From the NCBI GenBank assembly GCA_940337035.1, contig CALNHX010005297.1, positions 45,611 to 109,610 of the forward strand: a DNA stretch of 64,000 nt, given 5' to 3'. This stretch comes from Agriotes lineatus (lineage: Eukaryota > Arthropoda > Insecta > Coleoptera > Elateridae). Position numbers and translations under genes: made by a program. The notes under the pieces were generated by a model. It was not told where the DNA came from, made no database searches, and was given only the letters and a program-made list of their open reading frames with translations. Below are positions 36,605-48,472 of the stretch, piece after piece (positions within the stretch are counted from its first letter, which is position 1; each line of letters opens with the position of its first letter).

Positions 36605-37984
36605 CCGCTGACTATATTTATAGGCATTGTGCACACCCCAGCTGCATATCTACCGCAAACGTAATATTGAACTTTTAGACTACACAGCAAATAAAATTTT
36701 CGTTCTATTTGTTTCGTATGCAAAGCAATTCAAACGTGTCAAAACGCGTTTGCAGGTATTATTAAAGCTTTTATATATAGTTTGCAATCGGTAGGTAACA
36801 TTGCGTGACACTTAAGAATTGTTTTGTGCACTTTTGGAAGCACTCTCTTTGTCGAAGAACCACCATTAATCAATTATAGACCGCTGACTATATTTATAGG
36901 CATTGTGCACACCCCAGCTGCATATCTTCCGCAAACGTAATATTGAACTTTTAGACTACACAGCAAATAAAATTTTCGTTCTATTTGTTTCGTATGCAAA
37001 GCAATTCAAACGTGTCAAAACGCGTTTGCAGGTATTATTAAAGCTTTTATATATAGTTTGCAATCGGTAGGTAACATTGCGTGACAGCTAAGAATTAAAT
37101 TGTGCACTTTTGGAAGCACTCTTTTTGTCGAGGAACCACAGTTAATTAATTATAGACCGCTGACTATATTTATAGGCATTGTGCACACCCCAGCTGCATA
37201 TCTTCCGCAAACGTAATATTGAACTTTTAGACTACACAGCAAATACAATTTTCGTTCTATTTGTTTCGTATGCAAAGCAATTCAAACGTGTCAAAACGTG
37301 TTTGCAGGTATTATTAAAGCTTCTATATATAGTTTGCAATCTGTAGGTAACATTGCGTGACACTTAAGAATTGTTTTGTGCACTTTTGGATGCACTCTCT
37401 TTGTCGAAAAACCACTATTAATCAATTATAGACCGCTGACTATATTTATAGGCATTGTGCACACCCCAGCTGCATATCTTCCGCAAACGTAATATTGAAC
37501 TTTTAGACTACACAGCAAATAAAATTTTTGTTCTATTTGTTTCGTATGCAAAGCAATTCAAACGTGTCAAAACGCGTTTGCAGGTATTATTAAAGCTTTT
37601 ATATATAGTTTGCAATCGGTAGGTAACATTGCGTGACACTTAAGAATTGTTTTGTGCACTTTTGGATGCACTCTCTTTGTCGAAAAACCACTATTAATCA
37701 ATTATAGACCGCTGACTATATTTATAGGCATTGTGCACACCCCAGCTGCATATCTTCCGCAAACGTAATATTGAACTTTTAGACTACACAGCAAATAAAA
37801 TTTTTGTTCTATTTGTTTCGTATGCAAAGCAATTCAAACGTGTCAAAACGCGTTTGCAGGTATTATTAAAGCTTTTATATATAGTTTGCAATCGGTAGGT
37901 AACATTGCGTGACAGCTAAGAATTAAATTGTGCACTTTTGGAAGCACTCTTTTTGTCGAGGAACCACAGTTAATTAATTATAGA
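36605..37984. repeat. 5-unit HOR (1380 bp), copy 2
   Basis: Second copy of the five units at 35225. It lacks several private changes of copy 1 (CAGATCTTCC near 35541, ACGCGCTTG near 36193, GCAAATCTTCC near 36367, GCTAACAATT near 36536), so copy 2 is closer to the common form. Confidence 0.9.
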
Positions 37985-38536
37985 CCGCTGACTATATTTA
38001 TAGGCATTGTGCACACCCCAGCTGCATATCTTCCGCAAACGTAATATTGAACTTTTAGACTACACAGCAAATACAATTTTCGTTCTATTTGTTTCGTATG
38101 CAAAGCAATTCAAACGTGTCAAAACGTGTTTGCAGGTATTATTAAAGCTTCTATATATAGTTTGCAATCTGTAGGTAACATTGCGTGACACTTAAGAATT
38201 GTTTTGTGCACTTTTGGATGCACTCTCTTTGTCGAAAAACCACTATTAATCAATTATAGACCGCTGACTATATTTATAGGCATTGTGCACACCCCAGCTG
38301 CATATCTTCCGCAAACGTAATATTGAACTTTTAGACTACACAGCAAATAAAATTTTTGTTCTATTTGTTTCGTATGCAAAGCAATTCAAACGTGTCAAAA
38401 CGCGTTTGCAGGTATTATTAAAGCTTTTATATATAGTTTGCAATCGGTAGGTAACATTGCGTGACAGCTAAGAATTAAATTGTGCACTTTTGGAAGCACT
38501 CTTTTTGTCGAGGAACCACAGTTAATTAATTATAGA
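37985..38536. repeat. 5-unit HOR, two-unit remnant
   Basis: Repeats unit 3 (AATACA/ACGTG with TTGGATGCAC) and then unit 5 (AATTTTTGTTC with CTCTTTTT A-type tail) of the preceding HOR, skipping unit 4. The recurrence distance of TTGGATGCAC falls to 828 bp (37387 to about 38215). Unequal exchange at unit register that removed units is the simplest explanation. Confidence 0.82.
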
Positions 38537-39916
38537 CCGCTGACTATATTTATAGGCATTGTACACACCCCAGCTGCATATCTTCCGCAAACGTAATATT
38601 GAACTTTTAGACTACACAGCAAATACAATTTTCGTTCTATTTGTTTCGTATGCAAAGCAATTCAAACGTGTCAAAACGTGTTTGCAGGTATTATTAAAGG
38701 TTTTATATATAGTTTGCAATCGGTAGGTAACAATGCGTGACAGCTAAGAATTAAATTGTGCACTTTTGGAAGCACTCTCTTTGTCGAGGAACCACAGTTA
38801 ATTAATTAGAGACCGCTGACTATATTTATAGGCATTGTGCACACCCCAGTTGCATATCTTCCGCAAACGTAATATTGAACTTTTAGACTACACAGCAAAT
38901 AAAATTTTCGTTCTATTTGTTTCGTATGCAAAGCAATTCAAACGTGTCAGAAAGCGTTTGCAGGTATTATTAAAGCTTCTATATATAGTTTGCAATCTGT
39001 AGGTAACATTGCGTGACACTTAAGAATTGTTTTGTGCACTTTTGGAAGCACTCTTTTTGTCGAGGAACCACAGTTAATTAATTATAGACCGCTGACTATA
39101 TTTATAGGCATTGTGCACACCTCAGCTGCATATCTTCCGCAAACGTAATATTGAACTTTTAGACTACACAGCAAATAAAATTTTCGTTCTATTTGTTTCG
39201 TATGCAAAGCAATTCAAACGTGTCAAAACGCGTTTGCAGGTATTATTAAAGCTTTTATATATAGTTTGCAATCGGTTGGTAACATTGCGTGACAGCTAAG
39301 AATTAAATTGTGCACTTTTGGAAGCACTCTCTTTGTCGAGGAACCACAGTTAATTAATTATAGGCCGCTGACTATATTTATAGGCATTGTGCACACCCCA
39401 GTTGCAAATCTTCCGCAAACGTAATATTGAACTTTTAGACTACACAGCAAATAAAATTTTCGTACTATTTGTTTCGTATGCAAAGCAATTCAAACGTGTC
39501 AAAACGCGTTTGCAGGTATTATTAAAGCTTTTATATATAGTTTGCAATCGGTAGGTAACATTGCGTGACAGCTAAGAATTAAATTGTGCACTTTTGGAAG
39601 CACTCTTTTTGTCGAGGAACCACAGTTAATTAATTATAGAACGCTGACTATATTTATAGGCATTGTGCACACCCCAGCTGCATATCTTCCGCAAACGTAA
39701 TATTGAACTTTTAGACTACACAGCAAATACAATTTTCGTTCTATTTGTTTCGTATGCAAAGCAATTCAAACGTGTCAAAACGTGTTTGCAGGTATTATTA
39801 AAGCTTTTATATATAGTTTGCAATCGGTAGGTAACAATGCGTGACAGCTAAGAATTAAATTGTGCACTTTTGGAAGCACTCTCTTTGTCGAGGAACCACA
39901 GTTAATTAATTATAGA
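38537..39916. repeat. Mixed monomers before the second 7-unit HOR
   Basis: Five units, including AATACA/ACGTG units with AACAATGCG at 38729 and 39833 (1104 bp, four units apart). Others are an AGAAAGCG B-type unit, a TTTTCGTACTATTTG unit and one with CACACCTCAG near 39115. The order matches the groupings at 729-2108, 35-38 kb away. A short frame at 39111-39299 opens with TTG instead of ATG and is not a gene. Confidence 0.8.
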
Positions 39917-41848
39917 CCGCTGACTATATTTATAGGCATTGTGCACACCCCAGTTGCATATCTTCCGCAAACGTAATATTGAACTTTTAGACTACACAGC
40001 AAATAAAATTTTCGTTCTATTTGTTTCGTATGCAAAGCAATTCAAACGTGTCAGAAAGCGTTTGCAGGTATTATTAAAGCTTCTATATATAGTTTGCAAT
40101 CTGCAGGTAACATTGCGTGACACTTAAGAATTGTTTTGTGCACTTTTGGAAGCACTCTCTTTGTCGAGGAACCACAGTTAATTAATTATAGACCGCTGAC
40201 TATATTTATAGGCATTGTGCACACCCCAGGTGCATATCTTCCGCAAACGTAATATTGAACTTTTAGACTACACAGCAAATAAAATTTTCGTTCTATTTGT
40301 TTCGTATGCAAAGCAATTCAAACGTGTCAGAAAGCGTTTGCAGGTATTATTAAAGCTTCTATATATAGTTTGCAATCTGTAGGTAACATTGCGTGACAGC
40401 TAAGAATTAAATTGTGCACTTTTGGAAGCACTCTCTTTGTCGAGGAACCACAGTTAATTAATTATAGACCGCTGACTATATTTATAGGCATTGTGCACAC
40501 CCCAGTTGCATATCTTCCGCAAACGTAATATTGAACTTTTAGACTACACAGCAAATAAAATTTTCGATCTATTTGTTTCGTATGCAAAGCAATTCAAACG
40601 TGTCAGAAAGCGTTTGCAGGTATTATTAAAGCTTCTATATATAGTTTGCAATCTGTAGGTAACATTGCGTGACACTTAAGAATTGTTTTGTGCACTTTTG
40701 GAAGCACTCTCTTTGTCGAGGAACCACAGTTAATTAATTATAGACCGCTGACTATATTTATAGGCATTGTGCATACTCCAGGTGCATATCTTCCGCAAAC
40801 GTAATATTGAACTTTTAGACTACACAGCAAATAAAATTTTCGTTCTATTTGGTTCGTATGCAAAGCAATTCAAACGTGTCAAAACGCGTTTGCAGGTATT
40901 ATTAAAGCTTTTATATATAGTTTGCAATCGGTAGGTAACATTGCGTGACAGCTGAGAATTAAATTGTGCACTTTTGGAAGCACTCTCTTTGTCGAGGAAC
41001 CACAGTTAATTAATTATAGGCCGCTGACTATATTTATAGGCATTGTGCACACCCCAGTTGCATATCTTCCGCAAACGTAATATTGAACTCTTAGACTACA
41101 CTGCAAATAAAATTTTCGTTCTATTTGTTTCGTATGCAAAGCAATTCAAACGTGGCAAAACGCGTTTGCAGGTATTATTAAAGCTTTTATATATAGTTTG
41201 CAATCGGTAGGTAACATTGCGTGACAGCTAAGAATTAAATTGTGCACTTTTGGAAGCACTCTTTTTGTCGAAGAACCACAGTTAATTAATTATAGACCGC
41301 TGACTATATTTATAGGCATTGTGCACACCCCAGCTGCATATCTTCCGCAAACGTAATATTGAACTTTTAGACTACACAGCAAATACAATTTTCGTTCTAT
41401 TTGTTTCGTATGCAAAGCAATTCAAACGTGTCAAAACGTGTTTGCAGGTATTATTAAAGCTTTTATACATAGTTTGCAATCGGTAGGTAACAATGCGTGA
41501 CAGCTAAGAATTAAATTCTGCACTTTTCGAAGCACTCTCTTTGTCGAGGAACCACAGTTAATTAATTATAGACCGCTGACTATATTTATAGGCATTGTGC
41601 ACACCCCAGTTGCATATCTTCCGCAAACGTAATATTGAACTTTTAGACTACACAGCAAATAAAATTTTCGTTCTATTTGTTTCGTATGCAAAGCAATTCA
41701 AACGTGTCAGAAAGCGTTTGCAGGTATTATTAAAGCTTCTATATATAGTTTGCAATCTGTAGGTAACATTGCGTGACACTTAAGAATTGTTTTGTGCACT
41801 TTTGGAAGCACTCTCTTTGTCGAAAAAACACCATTAATCAATTATAGA
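39917..41848. repeat. Second 7-unit HOR (1932 bp), copy 1
   Basis: Unit order: AGAAAGCG B-type with ATCTGCAGG; G-variant AGAAAGCG A-type; TTTTCGATC B-type; G-variant with TTGGTTCG and GACAGCTGAG; ACACTGCAAAT with GTGGCAAAACG and CTCTTTTT; AATACA/ACGTG with TATACATAG, AACAATGCG and AATTCTGCAC; AGAAAGCG B-type with GAAAAAACACC. Each marker recurs 1932 bp on (for example TTTTCGATC with the A at 40567 and 42499). Unrelated in order to the 7-unit HOR at 27222. Confidence 0.93.
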
Positions 41849-43780
41849 CCGCTGACTATATTTATAGGCATTGTGCACACCCCAGCTGCATATCTTCCGC
41901 AAACGTAATATTGAACTTTTAGACTACACAGCAAATAAAATTTTCGTTCTATTTGTTTCGTATGCAAAGCAATTCAAACGTGTCAGAAAGCGTTTGCAGG
42001 TATTATTAAAGCTTCTATATATAGTTTGCAATCTGCAGGTAACATTGCGTGACACTTAAGAATTGTTTTGTGCACTTTTGGAAGCACTCTCTTTGTCGAG
42101 GAACCACAGTTAATTAATTATAGACCGCTGACTATATTTATAGGCATTGTGCACACCCCAGGTGCATATCTTCCGCAAACGTAATATTGAACTTTTAGAC
42201 TACACAGCAAATAAAATTTTCGTTCTATTTGTTTCGTATGCAAAGCAATTCAAACGTGTCAGAAAGCGTTTGCAGGTATTATTAAAGCTTCTATATATAG
42301 TTTGCAATCTGTAGGTAACATTGCGTGACAGCTAAGAATTAAATTGTGCACTTTTGGAAGCACTCTCTTTGTCGAGGAACCACAGTTAATTAATTATAGA
42401 CCGCTGACTATATTTATAGGCATTGTGCACACCCCAGTTGCATATCTTCCGCAAACGTAATATTGAACTTTTAGACTACACAGCAAATAAAATTTTCGAT
42501 CTATTTGTTTCGTATGCAAAGCAATTCAAACGTGTCAGAAAGCGTTTGCAGGTATTATTAAAGCTTCTATATATAGTTTGCAATCTGTAGGTAACATTGC
42601 GTGACACTTAAGAATTGTTTTGTGCACTTTTGGAAGCACTCTCTTTGTCGAGGAACCACAGTTAATTAATTATAGACCGCTGACTATATTTATAGGCATT
42701 GTGCACACTCCAGGTGCATATCTTCCGCAAACGTAATATTGAACTTTTAGACTACACAGCAAATAAAATTTTCGTTCTATTTGGTTCGTATGCAAAGCAA
42801 TTCAAACGTGTCAAAACGCGTTTGCAGGTATTATTAAAGCTTTTATATATAGTTTGCAATCGGTAGGTAACATTGCGTGACAGCTGAGAATTAAATTGTG
42901 CACTTTTGGAAGCACTCTCTTTGTCGAGGAACCACAGTTAATTAATTATAGGCCGCTGACTATATTTATAGGCATTGTGCACACCCCAGTTGCATATCTT
43001 CCGCAAACGTAATATTGAACTTTTAGACTACACTGCAAATAAAATTTTCGTTCTATTTGTTTCGTATGCAAAGCAATTCAAACGTGGCAAAACGCGTTTG
43101 CAGGTATTATTAAAGCTTTTATATATAGTTTGCAATCGGTAGGTAACATTGCGTGACAGCTAAGAATTAAATTGTGCACTTTTGGAAGCACTCTTTTTGT
43201 CGAAGAACCACAGTTAATTAATTATAGACCGCTGACTATATTTATAGGCATTGTGCACACCCCAGCTGCATATCTTCCGCAAACGTAATATTGAACTTTT
43301 AGACTACACAGCAAATACAATTTTCGTTCTATTTGTTTCGTATGCAAAGCAATTCAAACGTGTCAAAACGTGTTTGCAGGTATGATTAAAGCTTTTATAC
43401 ATAGTTTGCAATCGGTAGGTAACAATGCGTGACAGCTAAGAATTAAATTCTGCACTTTTCGAAGCACTCTCTTTGTCGAGGAACCACAGTTAATTAATTA
43501 TAGACCGCTGACTATATTTATAGGCATTGTGCACACCCCAGTTGCATATCTTCCGCAAACGTAATATTGAACTTTTAGACTACACAGCAAATAAAATTTT
43601 CGTTCTATTTGTTTCGTATGCAAAGCAATTCAAACGTGTCAGAAAGCGTTTGCAGGTATTATTAAAGCTTCTATATATAGTTTGCAATCTGTAGGTAACA
43701 TTGCGTGACACTTAAGAATTGTTTTGTGCACTTTTGGAAGCACTTTCTTTGTCGAAAAACCACCATTAATCAATTATAGA
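41849..43780. repeat. Second 7-unit HOR (1932 bp), copy 2
   Basis: Copies the seven units of 39917-41848 with a handful of differences: C instead of T after CCCAG in the first unit, GCACACTCCAG where copy 1 has GCATACTCCAG, AACTTTTAG instead of AACTCTTAG, and TATGATTAAAG instead of TATTATTAAAG near 43384. It joins directly to the 4-unit HOR at 43781 without loss of phase. Confidence 0.93.
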
Positions 43781-46700
43781 CCGCTGACTATATTTATAGG
43801 CATTGTGCACACCCCAGCTGCATATCTTCCGCAAACGTAATATTGAACTTTTAGACTACACAGCAAATAAAATTTTCGTTCTATTTGTTTCGTATGCAAA
43901 GCAATTCAAACGTGTCAAAACGCGTTTGCAGGTATTATTAAAGCTTTTATATATAGCTTGCAATCGGTAGGTAACATTGCGTGACAGCTAAGAATTAAAT
44001 TGTGCACTTTTGGAAGCACTCTCTTTGTCGAGGAACCACAGTTAATTAATTATAGACCGCTGACTATATTTATAGGCATTGTGCACACCCCAGCTGCATA
44101 TCTTCCGCAAACGTAATATTGAACTTTTAGACTACACAGCAAATACAATTTTCGTTCTATTTGTTTCGTATGCAAAGCAATTCAAACGTGTCAAAACGTG
44201 TTTGCAGGTATTATTAAAGCTTTTATATATAGTTTGCAATCGGTAGGTAACATTGCGTGACAGCTAAGAATTAAATTGTGCACTTTTGGAAGCACTCTCT
44301 ATGTCGAGGAACCACAGTTAATTAATTATAGACCGCTGACTATATTTATAGGCATTGTGCACACCCCAGTTGCATATCTTCCGCAAACGTAATATTGAAC
44401 TTTTAGACTACACAGCAAATAAAATTTTCGTTCTATTTGTTTCGTATGCAAAGCAATTCAAACGTGTCAAAACGCGTTTGCAGGTATTATTAAAGCTTCT
44501 ATATATAGTTTGCAATCTGTAGGTAACATTGCGTGACACTTAAGAATTGTTTTGTGCACTTTTGGAAGCACTCTCTCTGTCGAAAAACCACCATTAATCA
44601 ATTATAGACCGCTGACTATATTTATAGGCATTGTGCACACCCCAGCTGCATATCTTCCGCAAACGTAATATTGAACTTTTAGACTACACAGCAAATAAAA
44701 TTTTCGTTCTATTTGTTTCGTATGCAAAGCAATTCAAACGTGTCAAAACGCGTTTGCAGGTATTATTAAAGCTTTTATATATAGTTTGCAATCGGTAGGT
44801 AACATTGCGTGACAGCTAAGTATTAAATTGTGCACTTTTGGAAGTAATCTCTTTGTCGAGGAACCACAGTTAATTAACTATAGACCGCTGACTATATTTA
44901 TAGGCATTGTGCACACCCCAGTTGCATATCTTCCGCAAACGTAATATTGAACTTTTAGACTACACAGCAAATAAAATTTTCGTTCTATTTGTTTCGTATG
45001 CAAAGCAATTCAAACGTGTCAAAACGCGTTTGCAGGTATTATTAAAGCTTTTATATATAGCTTGCAATCGGTAGGTAACATTGCGTGACAGCTAAGAATT
45101 AAATTGTGTACTTTTGGAAGCACTCTCTTTGTCGAGGAACCACAGTTAATTAATTATAGACCGCTGACTATATTTATAGGCATTGTGCACACCCCAGCTG
45201 CATATCTTCCGCAAACGTAATATTGAACTTTTAGACTACACAGGAAATACAATTTTCGTTCTATTTGTTTCGTATGCAAAGCAATTCAAACGTGTCAAAA
45301 CGTGTTTGCAGGTATTATTAAAGCTTTTATATATAGTTTGCAATCGGTAGGTAACATTGCGTGACAGCTAAGAATTAAATTGTGCACTTTTGGAAGCACT
45401 CTCTATGTCGAGGAACCACAGTTAATTAATTATAGACCGCTGACTATATTTATAGGCATTGTGCACACCCCAGTTGCATATCTTCCGCAAACGTAATATT
45501 GAACTTTTAGACTACACAGCAAATAAAATTTTCGTTCTATTTGTTTCGTATGCAAAGCAATTCAAACGTGTCAAAACGCGTTTGCAGGTATTATTAAAGC
45601 TTCTATATATAGTTTGCAATCTGTAGGTAACATTGCGTGACACTTAAGAATTGTTTTGTGCACTTTTGGAAGCACTCTCTCTGTCGAAAAACCACCATTA
45701 ATCAATTATAGACCGCTGACTATATTTATAGGCATTGTGCACACCCCAGCTGCATATCTTCCGCAAACGTAATATTGAACTTTTAGACTACACAGCAAAT
45801 AAAATTTTCGTTCTATTTGTTTCGTATGCAAAGCAATTCAAACGTGTCAAAACGCGTTTGCAGGTATTATTAAAGCTTTTATATATAGTTTGCAATCGGT
45901 AGGTAACATTGCGTGACAGCTAAGTATTAAATTGTGCACTTTTGGAAGTAATCTCTTTGTCGAGGAACCACAGTTAATTAACTATAGACCGCTGACTATA
46001 TTTATAGGCATTGTGCACACCCCAGTTGCATATCTTCCGCAAACGTAATATTGAACTTTTAGACTACACAGCAAATAAAATTTTCGTTCTATTTGTTTCG
46101 TATGCAAAGCAATTCAAACGTGTCAAAACGCGTTTGCAGGTATTATTAAAGCTTTTATATATAGCTTGCAATCGGTAGGTAACATTGCGTGACAGCTAAG
46201 AATTAAATTGTGCACTTTTGGAAGCACTCTCTTTGTCGAGGAACCACAGTTAATTAATTATAGACCGCTGACTATATTTATAGGCATTGTGCACACCCCA
46301 GCTGCATATCTTCCGCAAACGTAATATTGAACTTTTAGACTACACAGGAAATACAATTTTCGTTCTATTTGTTTCGTATGCAAAGCAATTCAAACGTGTC
46401 AAAACGTGTTTGCAGGTATTATTAAAGCTTTTATATATAGTTTGCAATCGGTAGGTAACATTGCGTGACAGCTAAGAATTAAATTGTGCACTTTTGGAAG
46501 CACTCTCTATGTCGAGGAACCACAGTTAATTAATTATAGACCGCTGACTATATTTATAGGCATTGTGCACACCCCAGTTGCATATCTTCCGCAAACGTAA
46601 TATTGAACTTTTAGACTACACAGCAAATAAAATTTTCGTTCTATTTGTTTCGTATGCAAAGCAATTCAAACGTGTCAAAACGCGTTTGCAGGTATTATTA

Positions 46701-47092
46701 AAGCTTCTATATATAGTTTGCAATCTGTAGGTAACATTGCGTGACACTTAAGAATTGTTTTGTGCACTTTTGGAAGCACTCTCTCTGTCGAAAAACCACC
46801 ATTAATCAATTATAGACCGCTGACTATATTTATAGGCATTGTGCACACCCCAGCTGCATATCTTCCGCAAACGTAATATTGAACTTATAGACTACACAGC
46901 AAATAAAATTTTCGTTCTATTTGTTTCGTATGCAAAGCAATTCAAAAGTGTCAAAACGCGTTTGCAGGTATTATTAAAGCTTTTATATATAGTTTGCAAT
47001 CGGTAGGTAACATTGCGTGACAGCTAAGAATTAAATTGTGCACTTTTGGAAGTAATCTCTTTGTCGAGGAACCACAGTTAATTAATTATAGA
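43781..47092. repeat. 4-unit HOR (1104 bp), three copies
   Basis: Copies at 43781, 44885 and 45989. Unit order: TATAGCTTGCAATC A-type; AATACA/ACGTG with CTCTCTATGTCG; B-type with CTCTCTCTGTCG and GAAAAACCACC; A-type with GAAGTAATCTC. AGCTTGC is at 43957, 45061 and 46165, and ATGTCG at 44301, 45405 and 46509. Copies 2 and 3 share ACAGGAAATAC, absent from copy 1. Copies 1 and 2 share GCTAAGTATTAAATT and TTAACTATAG in the fourth unit, while copy 3 has GAACTTATAG with CAAAAGTGTC there. This mosaic sharing implies exchange between copies. Confidence 0.92.
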
Positions 47093-48472
47093 CCGCTGAC
47101 TATATTTATAGTCATTGTGCACACCCCAGTTGCATATCTTCCGCAAACGTAATATTGAACTTTTAGACTACACAGCAAATAAAATTTTCGTTCTATTTGT
47201 TTCGTATGCAAAGCAATTCAAACGTGTCAAAACGCGTTTGCAGGTATTATTAAAGCTTCTATATATAGTTTGCAATCTGTAGGTAACATTGCGTGACAGC
47301 TAAGAATTAAATTGTGCACTTTTGGAAGTAATCTCTTTGTCGAGGAACCACAGTTAATTAATTATAGACCGCTGACTACATTTATAGGCATTGTGCACAC
47401 CCCAGTTGCATATCTTCCGCAAACGTAATATTGAACTTTTAGACTACACAGCAAATAAAATTTTCGTTCTATTTGTTTCGTATGCAAAGCAATTCAAACG
47501 TGTCAAAACGCGTTTGCAGGTATTATTAAAGCTTTTATATATAGTTTGCAATCGGTAGGTAACATTGCGTGACAGCTAAGAATTAAATTGTGCACTTTTG
47601 GAAGCACTCTTTCTGTCGAGGAACCACAGTTAATTAATTATAGACCGCTGACTATATGTATAGGCATTGTGCACACCCCAGTTGTATATCTTCCGCAAAC
47701 GTAATATTGAACTTTTAGACTACACAGCAAATACAATTTTCGTTCTATTTGTTTCGTATGCAAAGCAATTCAAACGTGTCAAAACGCGTTTGCAGGTATT
47801 ATTAAAGCTTTTATATATAGTTTGCAATCGGTAGGTAACATTGCGTGACAGCTAAGAATTAAATTGTGCACTTTTGGAAGCACTCTCTTTGTCGAGGAAC
47901 CACAGTTAATTAATTATAGACCGCTGACTATATTTATAGGCATTGTGCACACCCCAGTTGCATATCTTCCGCAAACGTAATATTGAACTTTTAGACTACA
48001 CAGCAAATAAAATTTTCGTTCTATTTGTTTCGTATGCAAAGCAATTCAAACGTGTCAAAACGCGTTTGCAGGTATTATTAAAGCTTTTATATATAGTTTG
48101 CAATCGGTAGGTAACATTGCGTGACAGCTAAGAATTAAATTGTGCACTTTTGGAAGCACTCTTTCTGTCGAGGAACCACAGTTAATTAATTATAGACCGC
48201 TGACTATATGTATAGGCATTGTGCACAACCCAGTTGCATATCTTCCGCAAACGTAATATTGAACTTTTAGACTACACAGCAAATAAAATTTTCGTTCTAT
48301 TTGTTTCGTATGCAAAGCAATTCAAACGTGTCAAAACGCGTTTGCAGGTATTATTAAAGCTTCTATATATAGTTTGCAATCTGTAGGTAACATTGCGTGA
48401 CACTTAAGAATTGTTTTGTGCACTTTTGGAAGCACTCTCTTTGTCGAAAAACCACCATTAATCATTTATATA
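47093..48472. repeat. Mixed monomers before the 17-unit HOR
   Basis: Five units. The first carries B-type CTTCTATAT/ATCTGTAGG joined to A-type GACAGCTAAG, and others carry TATGTATAGG with CTCTTTCT. The last unit has GCACAACCCAG and ends in CCATTAATCATTTATATA, the sequence that also closes each later copy of the 17-unit HOR. It differs from those later copies in having ACGCG instead of AGAAAGCG, so it marks the left edge of close similarity. Confidence 0.8.

Noticed and set aside
39939..40127. 62-codon plus-strand frames repeated at 39111, 39939 and 41871
   Set aside because: They open at TTG, not ATG, have no domain I recognise, and are just one satellite unit translated; most sister units break the frame. 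They reflect repeat sequence, not genes.
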